From Mycolicibacterium madagascariense (GTDB taxonomy: Bacteria; Actinomycetota; Actinomycetes; Mycobacteriales; Mycobacteriaceae), in contig NZ_AP022610.1 of the NCBI RefSeq assembly GCF_010729665.1, positions 4,402,001 through 4,466,000 on the forward strand: a stretch of 64,000 nt of DNA. Reading direction: 5' to 3'. The translations under genes and the position numbers were made by a program. The notes under the pieces are model-generated. The model worked only from the letters and a program-made list of their open reading frames with translations. It was not told where the DNA came from and made no database searches. This document shows positions 53,201 through 61,733 of this stretch, in pieces (positions within the stretch are counted from its first letter, which is position 1; each line of letters begins with the position of its first letter).

Positions 53201-54240
53201 CCGAAGCGGACGCCGCCAAGGCGAAAGCTGAGGCAGATTCGGCAAAGGCAAAAGCCGAAGCTGACAGCGCCAAGGCGGCCTTGGATGCCGCAGCAGCCAA
53301 GAAGAAGGCGGACGATATTCAAGCAACTCTCACTGAGAAGACAACTCAGCTGAAGGCTGCCGAGGATGACGCGGCCAAGAAAGCGGCTGATGAAAAGGCC
53401 AAGTTCGACAAATACGAAGATCTTCGAGTGCACTGGGAGCCGTATGGCGGGGGCTACGTCCCCAAAACGGCTATCGCCAAGGCTGATTGGCAGGCCGCCA
53501 AGGCTGCCGCAGAAGACGCGGCGAAAGCCCTCGATGCCGCAAAGGCGAGTCTCGCGGACGTACAAGGCCAAGCCGCTGTACTAAAGAGTCAGGCGGACGA
53601 GGCGGAGAAGAAGGCCCAGGAGGCTGCGGCGGCAGCCAAGAAGAAGGCCGAAGGCGAAGTGGCGGCAAGCACGAAGACCAACGCCGCCATCGTTGCCGAC
53701 GAGGGCATCGCCGATCACGACGCAGCGCCCAAAGAAGAGGCTGATGCTCCACACGGACAGCAGGCCCCCACCCAGCGGGACGCGTCCACCGAGAACAAAG
53801 CATCAGCCGAGACGCCAGACACTCGGGCACATGAGGAATTGACTGCCGCAGAGACCCCCTCGGCTACAACTGAATCCGACAAATCCGAGGATCCGCTGAA
53901 GATCACCGATCCCTCGGACGCGAGTCCGGAGCGCCCGGCCCGACGGGATACCCCTGGTGACCCGCGAACCGTTCTGAGCCAGCATGTCCCTGACGTCCAG
54001 GACCCGGACGCGGCGCCATCCAGCACCTCGCATGCATCGATCTCCACCGAGATCACGCCGCAGACAGACGACAAGCCGTCTGGCAGCACCAAGGCGTCTG
54101 GCGCGGACGGGAAAGCTCAGGGCGGCGAGACACCGGCCAAGATGAACGAGTCCGCGACGTCCGATGAGTCCGCAAAGACCAAGGGCACCAGGGAGTCCGA
54201 AAGCGCGCCGGAGAAGTCCTCTGGCCGGGACGCCGCGTAA
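49331..54240 (+). CDS. Giant exported coiled-coil protein, copy B (frameshifted head)
   Basis: Longest paralogue, about 1636 residues if one base is restored. The GTG at 49331 (site AAGGAGAAT) opens the signal peptide in one frame, but the G run at 49468-49470 has three Gs where copy D has four. The rest of the protein, from LTLGTGCKSAPF to the stop, is therefore in another frame. The body (about 49690-53300) is continuous Ala/Lys/Asp/Gln coiled coil built from modules such as KKLDEDAAKLKADQDAA (about 14 copies) and 7-residue DKQKSDL repeats. It ends with a short unique helix region and a disordered tail almost identical to that of copy D (DDKPSGSTKASGADGKAQGG). As read, export would fail unless the base is an error or slippage occurs. 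Confidence 0.75.
50242..50754 (+). repeat. Tandem 171-bp (57-codon) repeats
   Basis: Three full tandem units of exactly 171 bases (starting at 50242, 50413 and 50584), each encoding 57 residues beginning KKKLDEDAAKLKADQDAAAK, followed by a shortened fourth unit. Units differ by only a few synonymous changes, which indicates recent unequal crossing-over. Variants of the unit continue across the rest of copy B and copy D. Confidence 0.85.
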
Positions 54241-54247
54241 TATGGCT

Positions 54248-54280
54248 GCCTTGGTCCCCGCAACGTCGCGGGGCCAAGGC
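54248..54280 (+). terminator. Terminator hairpin after copy B
   Basis: GCCTTGGTCCCCGC and its complement GCGGGGCCAAGGC form a 13-14 bp stem around a short loop eight bases after the copy B stop. The same hairpin, with one base change, follows copy D. Confidence 0.75.
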
Positions 54281-54717
54281 AGAGACGTCTCATGGAAACC
54301 GTTGCAGGACAGGTTTACACGCCGTCAACAAAATGTGACGACTGCGAACAGGACAACGCATCGGACAGGCGCTCGAACACAGGATCCTGCGGCAGGATCG
54401 GCGCTGAAGTCGTTGCCGAGGATGACGACCGTTCTACGTTCCCAAAGCGCGGAACATTGGTCTGAAACATGTTGCCTAGCAACATCTCTGATTTCATGCT
54501 CTAGCGCTGTTCCCGCCGCAGTCGCAGAACTGCCGCGGATACTGACGAGTTTGGAGTCGCTACCCGGCACGCTGGCGCCGACGACTTCCCGCGTTCACGC
54601 AGGCGGGATCGCATCAAGGCGTGAAACGTCTGTCGGCTCGTCCGTGGATCGTCAACTGTTGGCTTGCCGCCCGGCTGCGCGAGGTGCGCGCGTGCGTCGT
54701 GGTGGAGAAGGAGAATC
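54281..54717. other. Spacer between copies B and C
   Basis: No gene supported. The first 100 bases are closely similar to the sequence after copy D (60036 onward), including CATGGAAACCGTTGCAGGAC. A later stretch with GAAACATGTTG resembles 60297-60310. The last 60 bases match the leader ahead of copies B and D (GTGGAGAAGGAGAATCGTG). Confidence 0.6.
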
Positions 54718-56208
54718 GTGGCCGGACATCATGCTTCGAGCAAAACCACCAAGCGGGCTCACGCATTGGTGGCGGGAACGCTGACCTCGGGGATGCTGCT
54801 CTCCGGCGCGGTGGGTGAGGTCTCCCAGGCGCAGGCGTCATGCCTGTCGATCTCCGGGCTTGACTTCGGAACAGGCTGCACGAGTGCGCCGTTCAGCGTG
54901 GCGATCGGCCTTGGTCCCACGGCGAAGGCCAGTGCGCACACCCCGCTGAGCCTGGCGTTCGTGTGCGACTTCCCTGGCATGGGCTGCGGCCATGACCCCA
55001 TCGGGGACTTCGTCAAGGCGGTCCGCAACGCGATCGCCAGCATAGTGCCCGGCGCGCACCCCACCAGGGACGCGGCGGCCAAGAAGAAACTCGTCGACGA
55101 AATGGCCAGGCACAAATCCGAACTCGCCAAGCAGAAAGCTGATCTCGACGCAGCGCGCAAGAAGCAGGACGACGACGCGGCCGCCGCCAAGCTCAAGGCC
55201 GACCAGGACGCCGCCGCCAAGAAGAAGGCCGACCAAAAAGCAGCAGCCGCCAAGAAGAAGATCGAAGACGACCTCGCGGCTGCCGATGCCTCAGAACAAC
55301 GAGCTATCGGAGAGGCCGCTGAAGCCAAGGCCGCAGCGGACGACGCCGCTCAATGGGCCGCCGAGGCCAAGACCCGCCACGACGATGCCGCGGCCCAGGC
55401 CAGTGCGCAAATCGAGCACAGGGACAAGCTGCAAGACGAATACACGAGGCTGGACCGCCTCGGCGATCGCCGGACTGCCCAGGACGACGTCGACTTCACG
55501 AAGGTGTCGACCGACCTCGCGGCGGCATATGACAAGGGACGCAAGCTCGTCGACGAACGGGATGCCGCCGCGGCCGCGCTGTCGGAGGCGAACGACAAGG
55601 CAGAGAAGACCAAGACACTGCTCAAGGTTGCCGAACAGAAGGCCATCGACGCGATGGCCGCCAAGAAGAAGGCCGAGGGAGACGCAGCCGCCGCCACGAA
55701 GAAGATCGACGACGACCTTGCCGCAACCACGCAGAAAATCGACGGCAGCACGGCCGCCAAGAACTCGACGACCAACGCGAAAGCCGAGAGTCCGGCAGGC
55801 GGTTCGCACGCCGCAACCGGTGTCGATGAGACTGCACGATCGCAAGGCGAACCAACGGTCCACGTCCCTCTTCAGGCCCAAAGACACTCGGAGACAACAG
55901 AATCAGACCCAGGCGCTTCCGACCGGGTGGACGGGTCCGCCCAGCCTGAGCCATCGGCAAGGCAGGCTCCGGCCGACACGGACGACGCCAAGACGGACGC
56001 AAAACGAACCCACGGCGCGACGGCGATCGACTCCCCACGCGCCGCCACCCATGATTCAGCGACCGTGACGTCCGGGATCGGTTCGGACGGCGGGCCGTCG
56101 GCCAAGCCGGAAACGCGCACCGACGCCGACGGAATCACCAAGCCTGGCCACGACGACACGGCCGGCATGACGAAGGAGTCGCCCACACCCAGCTCCGACG
56201 CCGCCTGA
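54718..56208 (+). CDS. Exported coiled-coil protein, array copy C
   Basis: Third paralogue, 496 residues. The GTG at 54718 opens the same signal peptide (ALVAGTLTSGMLLSGAVGEV, AQA site at 40) and head with Cys42/Cys54. It has an extra cysteine pair (VCDFPGMGCGHDPIGDF) absent from the other copies. The helical part (about 118-360) is less repetitive than in B and D: AAKLKADQDAAAKKKADQKA is shared, but DKLQDEYTRLDRLGDRRTAQ is unique. A Thr/Asp/Pro-rich disordered tail follows. It therefore represents an older, diverged member of the family. Its ribosome site is identical to those of B and D. Function is unknown. Confidence 0.8.
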   Translation: MAGHHASSKTTKRAHALVAGTLTSGMLLSGAVGEVSQAQASCLSISGLDFGTGCTSAPFSVAIGLGPTAKASAHTPLSLAFVCDFPGMGCGHDPIGDFVKAVRNAIASIVPGAHPTRDAAAKKKLVDEMARHKSELAKQKADLDAARKKQDDDAAAAKLKADQDAAAKKKADQKAAAAKKKIEDDLAAADASEQRAIGEAAEAKAAADDAAQWAAEAKTRHDDAAAQASAQIEHRDKLQDEYTRLDRLGDRRTAQDDVDFTKVSTDLAAAYDKGRKLVDERDAAAAALSEANDKAEKTKTLLKVAEQKAIDAMAAKKKAEGDAAAATKKIDDDLAATTQKIDGSTAAKNSTTNAKAESPAGGSHAATGVDETARSQGEPTVHVPLQAQRHSETTESDPGASDRVDGSAQPEPSARQAPADTDDAKTDAKRTHGATAIDSPRAATHDSATVTSGIGSDGGPSAKPETRTDADGITKPGHDDTAGMTKESPTPSSDAA

Positions 56209-56256
56209 CGGGACGCCATGCCTCGGAAGATGAAGCCGGGGCGCGGCATTCGGTCG

Positions 56257-56345
56257 TCAGGCCGGTCTGACCGCCCGCCCGATCGCGGTCTCCGAGACCG
56301 GCAGCGGCACCCATCCGGACATCGAGTTTTCGCGCCGCACTTTTG
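56257..56345 (-). pseudogene. Duplicated 3' scrap of the methyltransferase gene
   Basis: The minus strand encodes about 27 residues ending WVPLPVSETAIGRAVRPA and a stop, the same C-terminus as the intact methyltransferase at 60424-61053. The DNA match is about 84 bases with one mismatch (56230-56313 against 60397-60480) and then fades. No start exists, so this is a leftover of the duplication that built the array. Confidence 0.8.
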
Positions 56346-56848
56346 TCGGCTGGCTCTCGACGATCACCAGGTCCAATGGCTCTGACGACACATGCACATG
56401 GATTGCGGGATGAAGCGACTGGCTCTCGCGCGTCTATGCTGTCGCCAGTTCGTCGACTTCGCCCTGGTTTCAATGATGTCGACCGCGGTCGAGCGGACGT
56501 AGGATATTCGGATTCCGAATTCTGGACGCGTGCAAATGCGGCGTTGCTGAGCGCTGTTACGGTTGAACACGCACCGATAGCCAGATCGCAAAGGGAACCG
56601 AGCAGACAGCAACGCTCGGTCCCCAAGGCTCGAGTGGTTTTGATGCTTTCCGAAACGCACTGCTGCGAAAGCTGATGGGTTCGTAGCTACTACCCGCCCC
56701 AGCAACATTCGCTCGTTCGCGCTAGTTCGGAAGTCGAATACAACTGCCGCCCTGATCGTTTGCCAGCAGGCCTACTTCTCCCAAACTGTTAGCTTTCCGC
56801 CGGACTGTGCACGGGTGTGCGCGTGCGTCGTAGTGGAGAAGGAGAATC
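56346..56848. other. Spacer between copies C and D
   Basis: No gene supported. Around 56524-56560 the sequence (ACGCGTGCAA..., TTGCTGA...) resembles the region just after copy A (49033-49070), a sign that copy D brought part of an older 5' flank with it. The last 60 bases, from 56787, are the duplicated leader of copies B and D. Confidence 0.5.
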
Positions 56849-57719
56849 GTGGCCAAGCATCGTGGTGCGAGCAAGACCGTCAAGCGGACTCAGGCGTTGG
56901 TGGCGGGAACGCTGACCTCGGGGGTACTGCTCTCCGGCGCGGTGGGTCAGGCCGCCCAGGCCCAGGCATCGTGCCTGTCGATCTCGGGGTTGACGTTGGG
57001 AACCGGGTGCAAGAGCGCGCCGTTCAGCGTGGCGATCGGGCTGGGTCGCACGGCCACGGCGACCGCGCATTACCCGTTGAGCCTGGCGTTCTCGTCCGGG
57101 TCCTCCGGCAAGGGCCGCGGTCAGGATCCCATCGGCGATTTCGTCAGGGCGGTCCGCGATGCGTTCGCCGGCTTGCTGCCCGGCGCGCACCCCACCACCG
57201 GCGATGCGGCGGCCAAGAAGAAGCTCGATGAGGAACTGGCCAAGCGCCAGACCGAACTGGACCAGCGCAAGTCCGATCTGGACGCCGCGCAGAAGAAGCT
57301 CGACGCCGACGCCGCCAAGCTCAAGGCCGACCAGGACGCGGCGGCCAAGAACCCCAATCAGGACGCTGCGGCGAAGAAGGCGCTCGATGACGAGCTGGCC
57401 AAACGCCAGACCGAACTGGACAAGCAGAAGTCCGATCTGGACGCGGCGAAGAAGAAGCTCGACGCCGACGCCGCCACACTCCAGGCCGACCGCGACGCCG
57501 CCGCCGCCGCGGGTAAGAAGCTGACCGCTGACGAGTTGGCCAAGCAGAAGGCCGAACTGGACGCGGCCAAGAAGAAACTGGTCGACGACGCCGCCCGACT
57601 CAAGGCCGACGCCGACGCCGCCAACAAGGAAAGAGCCGACGCCGACGCCGCCAGGTCCAAGGCCGACGCGGAGGCCGCGGCAGCCAAGAAGCAGGCCGAC
57701 GACGATTTGGCCAAGCAGA
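56787..57719 (+). repeat. Long duplicated segment, array copy D side
   Basis: Partner of the near-identical segment at 49269-50205. It differs by scattered substitutions (for example a Pro-to-Arg change at GLGRTATA) and by one extra G in the run at 56986-56989, which keeps copy D in frame. Confidence 0.85.
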
Positions 57720-59995
57720 AGGCCGACCTCGACGCGGCGAAGAAGAAGCTCGACGAGGACGCGGCCAAACTCAAGGCCGACCAGGACGCCGCGGCCAAGG
57801 CGAAGGCCGACGCCGACGCCGCCAAGTCCAAGGCCGATGCCGACGCCGCGGCCAGCAAGAAGCAGGCCGATGACGACCTGGCCAAGCAGAAAGCCGACCT
57901 CGACAAGCAAAAGTCCGACCTCGACGCGGCGAAGAAGAAGCTCGACGAGGACGCCGCCAAACTCAAGGCCGACCAAGACGCCGCCGCCAAGGCCAAGACC
58001 GACGCCGACGCCGCCAAGTCCAAAGCCGACCAAGACGCCGCCGCCAGCAAGAAGCAGGCCGACGACGACCTGGCCAAGCAGAAAGCCGACCTCGACGCCG
58101 CGAAGAAGAAGCTCGACGAGGACGCCGCCAAACTCAAGGCCGACCAAGACGCCGCCGCCAAGGCAAAAACAGACGCCGACGCCGCCAAGTCCAAAGCCGA
58201 CGCCGACGCCGCCGCCAGCAAGAAGCAGGCCGACGACGACCTGGCCAAGCAGAAAGCCGACCTCGACAAGCAAAAGTCCGACCTCGACGCGGCCAAGAAG
58301 AAGCTCGACGAGGACGCCGCCAAACTCAAGGCCGACCAAGACGCCGCCGCGACCAAGAAACAGACCGAGGACGCTGCCACCAAGAAACAGACCGACGACG
58401 ACCTGACCAAGCAAAAAGCCGACCTCGACAAGCAAAAGTCCGACCTCGACGCGGCCAAGAAGAAACTCGACGAAGACGCCGCCAAACTCAAAGCCGACCA
58501 AGACGCCGCCGCCAAGGCAAAAACAGACGCCGACGCCGCCAAGTCCAAGGCCGACGCCGAGGCCGCGGCAGCCAAGAAGCAGGCCGACGACGACCTGGCC
58601 AAGCAGAAGGCCGACCTCGACGCGGCGAAGAACAAACTCGACGAGGACGCCGCCAAACTCAAGGCCGACCAAGACGCCGCCGCCAAGGCAAAAATCGACG
58701 CCGACGCCGCCAAGGGCAACAAACAGACCAACGACGACCTGGCAAAGCAGAAAGCCGAACTCGACAAGCAGAAGTCCGACCTCGACGCCGCCCAGAAGAA
58801 GCTCGACGAGGACGCCGCCAAACTCAAGGCCGACCAGGACGCCGCGGCCAAGGCCAAGACGGACGCCGACGCCGCCAAGTCCAAGGCCGATGCCGACGCC
58901 AGCAAGAAGCAGGCGGACGACGACCTGGCCAAGCAGAAAGCCGATTTGGAGGCGGCCAAGAAGAAGCTCGACGAGGACGCCGCCAAACTCAAGGCCGACC
59001 AGGACGCCGCGGCCAAGGCCAAGACGGACGCCGACGCCGCCAAGTCCAAGGCCGATGCCGACGCCGCCGCCAGCAAGAAACAGGCCGACGACGACCTGGC
59101 CAAGCAGAAAGCCGATTTGGAGGCGGCGAAGAAGAAACTCGACGAGGACGCCGCCAAATTCAAAGCCGACCAAGACGCCGCCGCCAAGGCCAAGACCGAC
59201 GCCGACGCCGCCAAGTCCAAAGCCGACCAAGACGCCGCCGCAAAGTCCAAAGCCGACGCCGTTTCGGTGGAGAAGGCGAAGGAAGATCTGGCACGGGAGT
59301 CCGCCGACTTGGAAAGGTTGCAGAACGCAGAGTACGCCTCATATCAGGTGTACCAGCTCGCGAGAAAGGCAGCGCGCGAAGACTTCACTAACCCCGAGTT
59401 GAAGGAGGCAATCGCGAAATACTATAAGGCGCACGAGCTCACATGGGAAGCTAGTCTAAGGGTGGAGGCTGCCAAGAAGAACTTGGCGAAGGCCGAGGAA
59501 ACTCCACAGGGGTTGCAAGCCCCCGCCCCGCAGGCCACGGCTGTCGACAGCAAAGCTCAAGCCTATACGCAAGAGACTCTTGTACGTGAGAAACTGCCTG
59601 CCGGCGACGTACCCTCGGCGGGTACCGAATCCGAGGATCCGTTGAAAATCACGGATCCCTCGGACAGTTCGAGCCACCCGAGTCCGGAGCGCCTCGCCCG
59701 ACGGGATACCCCTGGTGACCCGCGAACCATTGTGAGCCAGCGTCTCCCTGACGCCCAAGATCCGGGCGCCGCATCCGGCGATTCGCATGCATCGATCTCC
59801 ACCGAGACCGCGCCGCAGACAGACGACAAGCCGTCTGGCAGCACCAAGGCGTCTGGCGCGGACGGGAAAGCTCAGGGCGGCGAGACACCGGCCAAGATGG
59901 ACGAGTCCGCGACGTCGGATGACCCCATTAAGACCAAGGGCACCAGCGACTCCGAAAGCGCGCCGGAGAAGTCCTCTGGCGGGGACGCCGCCTAA
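56849..59995 (+). CDS. Exported coiled-coil protein, array copy D
   Basis: Fourth paralogue, 1048 residues, intact. The signal peptide (TQALVAGTLTSGVLLSGAVG) ends at an AQA site before Ser41. The head has Cys42 and Cys54 (SCLSISGLTLGTGC), then GQDPIGDFVRAVRDAFAGLL. Residues 119-800 are Ala/Lys/Asp/Gln coiled coil with about nine copies of the KKLDEDAAKLKADQDAA module and DKQKSDL heptads. A short distinct helical part with aromatic residues follows (NAEYASYQVYQLARKAARED), then a disordered tail ending SESAPEKSSGGDAA that is shared with copy B. No sortase, LysM or transmembrane anchor is visible, so it is either secreted or held by its head. It is the reference for reading copy B. Confidence 0.85.
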   Translation: MAKHRGASKTVKRTQALVAGTLTSGVLLSGAVGQAAQAQASCLSISGLTLGTGCKSAPFSVAIGLGRTATATAHYPLSLAFSSGSSGKGRGQDPIGDFVRAVRDAFAGLLPGAHPTTGDAAAKKKLDEELAKRQTELDQRKSDLDAAQKKLDADAAKLKADQDAAAKNPNQDAAAKKALDDELAKRQTELDKQKSDLDAAKKKLDADAATLQADRDAAAAAGKKLTADELAKQKAELDAAKKKLVDDAARLKADADAANKERADADAARSKADAEAAAAKKQADDDLAKQKADLDAAKKKLDEDAAKLKADQDAAAKAKADADAAKSKADADAAASKKQADDDLAKQKADLDKQKSDLDAAKKKLDEDAAKLKADQDAAAKAKTDADAAKSKADQDAAASKKQADDDLAKQKADLDAAKKKLDEDAAKLKADQDAAAKAKTDADAAKSKADADAAASKKQADDDLAKQKADLDKQKSDLDAAKKKLDEDAAKLKADQDAAATKKQTEDAATKKQTDDDLTKQKADLDKQKSDLDAAKKKLDEDAAKLKADQDAAAKAKTDADAAKSKADAEAAAAKKQADDDLAKQKADLDAAKNKLDEDAAKLKADQDAAAKAKIDADAAKGNKQTNDDLAKQKAELDKQKSDLDAAQKKLDEDAAKLKADQDAAAKAKTDADAAKSKADADASKKQADDDLAKQKADLEAAKKKLDEDAAKLKADQDAAAKAKTDADAAKSKADADAAASKKQADDDLAKQKADLEAAKKKLDEDAAKFKADQDAAAKAKTDADAAKSKADQDAAAKSKADAVSVEKAKEDLARESADLERLQNAEYASYQVYQLARKAAREDFTNPELKEAIAKYYKAHELTWEASLRVEAAKKNLAKAEETPQGLQAPAPQATAVDSKAQAYTQETLVREKLPAGDVPSAGTESEDPLKITDPSDSSSHPSPERLARRDTPGDPRTIVSQRLPDAQDPGAASGDSHASISTETAPQTDDKPSGSTKASGADGKAQGGETPAKMDESATSDDPIKTKGTSDSESAPEKSSGGDAA

Positions 59996-60002
59996 CATGG
60001 CT

Positions 60003-60035
60003 GCCTTGGTCCCCGCAACGTCGCGGGACCAAGGC
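60003..60035 (+). terminator. Terminator hairpin after copy D
   Basis: The same stem as after copy B (GCCTTGGTCCCCGC and its complement, one base different) begins eight bases past the stop of copy D. Confidence 0.75.
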
Positions 60036-60423
60036 AGCGACGTCTCATGGAAACCGTTGCAGGACAGGTTTACGCGCCGTCAACAAAGCGTGACGACTCG
60101 AACAGGACTACGCATCGGACAGGCGCTCGACGCAGGATCGTGTTATTTCCAGCATTGATCGTGACGGAAATGCGGACGGCTGCGCAAGCGCCGGCAACCT
60201 CGACGAGCGACCCAAGACGTGCATGACAGTGTTCAATCTTTGCAACTGGTTCGTTGCCGAGACTCGCAACGGTTCCTAGAACGTGGAACATCGGGTGAAA
60301 CATGTTGAATAGCAATGTCGACCTCACGGCCCCCGATGCCTCAGAACAAAGTGCGTCTCCTTCCGCCTTCTTCTGGGCGGCCATCGCCCCCAAAACATGA
60401 AGCCGGGGCGCGGCATTCGGACG
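60036..60423. other. Spacer with paralogue debris
   Basis: No intact gene. The first 100 bases duplicate the region after copy B. At 60326-60356 the plus strand resembles an internal piece of copy C (GATGCCTCAGAACAA, as at 55286). At 60362-60393 the minus strand encodes AMAAQKKAEGDA, resembling AMAAKKKAEGDA of copy C in inverted orientation. These are fragments of at least one decayed family member next to the methyltransferase gene. Confidence 0.6.
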
Positions 60424-61053
60424 TCAGGCCGGTCTGACCGCCCGCCCGATCGCGGTCTCCGAGACCGGCAGCGGCACCCAGGCGGGCATCATGAATTCGC
60501 GCCGCGACTCTCGAATCTCGAAGCCTGCGTTGCTGATCGAACGTTCGGTGTCGCGGTGGGTATGACAGTTGCCGAGCAGCCGCGGCCACACCGTCGCGTC
60601 GGCGAATCGCTGAATCGATGCCCGCACCCCGCCACTGGCGACGTGCTCGAGGTACCGGAGCTCACCACCGGGCCGCAGCGTCGAGAACAGTTGGCGCAGA
60701 ACCGAATCGGGGTCATCGATCGAGCACAGCACCAGCGAGCACACGACGGCGTCGAACGGCTCGTCGACCCGATGATCCTCCGCGGTCTCGGTGGTCACCC
60801 GGACCGGTACGGCCGCCGCGCCGGCGGACTCCCGGGCAATGGTCGCAAGCCGCCGTTCGGGCTCGAGCGCTACCACCTCGGTGACCATCGACGGATAGAA
60901 CGCGAAGTTCGTGCCGGTGCCCGCCCCCACCTCGAGCACCCGCCCGGACAACCCCGCCAGGTTCTCCCGACGCAGCCGGAGCACGGCCTCGGGTTCACGG
61001 GTCGCCATCCGCGACCACAGTCGAGCGAAGAACGGGTTGTCGACCTCAGCCAT
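60424..61053 (-). CDS. Class I SAM methyltransferase (Rv1147-like)
   Basis: SAM-dependent methyltransferase of 209 residues. Motif I is VLEVGAGTGTNFAFYP, the adenine loop VVALEPERR, and motif IV/V DAVVCSLVLCSIDDPDSVLR with LRPGGELRYLEHV. It resembles small phospholipid or menaquinone-type methyltransferases; the substrate is unknown. The ATG at 61053 overlaps the TetR stop by eight bases, so it is the last gene of an operon with TetR and MmpL. Its position matches Rv1147 beside mmpL13. Its 3' end is duplicated at 56.3 kb. Confidence 0.88.
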   Translation of the reverse strand: MAEVDNPFFARLWSRMATREPEAVLRLRRENLAGLSGRVLEVGAGTGTNFAFYPSMVTEVVALEPERRLATIARESAGAAAVPVRVTTETAEDHRVDEPFDAVVCSLVLCSIDDPDSVLRQLFSTLRPGGELRYLEHVASGGVRASIQRFADATVWPRLLGNCHTHRDTERSISNAGFEIRESRREFMMPAWVPLPVSETAIGRAVRPA

Positions 61054-61732
61054 CGGTGGACCTCCCGGTGATCAGCTCGACCACCTGCTGCGGGGGCAGG
61101 TCGAGCGGAATCGCGCCGGTGATGATCTGCCCGCAGCAGGCCGACCGCATCACCCGGTCGGCAAAGTCTTCCACGTCCCCGAACGGGAGGTAGGGCCGTG
61201 ACACGACGAACGCCGCGATGCCGTGCGCGACGGTCCACAGTTCCAACGCCACCGCCGTGGCATCCCCCGGCGGGTAGACGGCTTCGGCCATCAGCGTCTC
61301 GACCGTGCTCTGGAGGTGGACGAATGCCGATGTGTTCAAGGTCTTCTCGATGTCGCTGCCCGGCCTGCCCTCCCCCATCGTCGCGATGCGGTACAGCTCC
61401 GGGTTCTGCCGCGCGAACCGTATGTAGGCCAAGCCTTGCGCCCGCAGCCGGTCCATCGTCGTCGGCTGATCGCGCACCATCTGCTGCATCACCGCGTCGA
61501 GCGCCTCGAAGTACCTGGCGCACACCGCATCCAGCAGCGCGTCCTTGTCGGCGAAGTGCAGGTAGATCGACGGCGGGGTAACGCCGACGCGTTGGGCCAC
61601 CGCACGAATCGAGACCGCCTTGGCGTGCCCGGTCGTCAGCAGCAGATCCGTTGTGGCGTCCAGAATCTCGTCGCGCAAGTGGTCCCCGCACCCGCGTGCG
61701 GCACGGCGCCGCTTCATGGGCTCGACCGTCAC
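61046..61732 (-). CDS. TetR-family regulator
   Basis: TetR repressor (228 residues). The HTH is AVSIRAVAQRVGVTPPSIYL followed by HFADKDALLDAV, and the C-terminal domain is of the WHG/TetR_C type (TVAHGIAAFVVSRPYLPFGD). The GTG at 61732 lies one base after the MmpL stop; an ATG at 61717 is a possible alternative. Being inside the operon, it likely controls expression of the MmpL transporter, perhaps sensing its lipid cargo. Confidence 0.88.
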   Translation of the reverse strand: MTVEPMKRRRAARGCGDHLRDEILDATTDLLLTTGHAKAVSIRAVAQRVGVTPPSIYLHFADKDALLDAVCARYFEALDAVMQQMVRDQPTTMDRLRAQGLAYIRFARQNPELYRIATMGEGRPGSDIEKTLNTSAFVHLQSTVETLMAEAVYPPGDATAVALELWTVAHGIAAFVVSRPYLPFGDVEDFADRVMRSACCGQIITGAIPLDLPPQQVVELITGRSTDG

Positions 61733-61733
61733 G

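Noticed and set aside
56789..59230. 813-codon Gly/Val/Leu-rich frame antisense to copy D
   Set aside because: Same repeat-driven artefact in another reverse frame; the translation is only a shifted image of the coiled-coil repeat.
49269..60035. A CRISPR-like or transposon explanation for the repeats
   Set aside because: The repeats are coding, in frame and of 21-171 bases without spacers; no transposase gene or terminal inverted repeat was seen.
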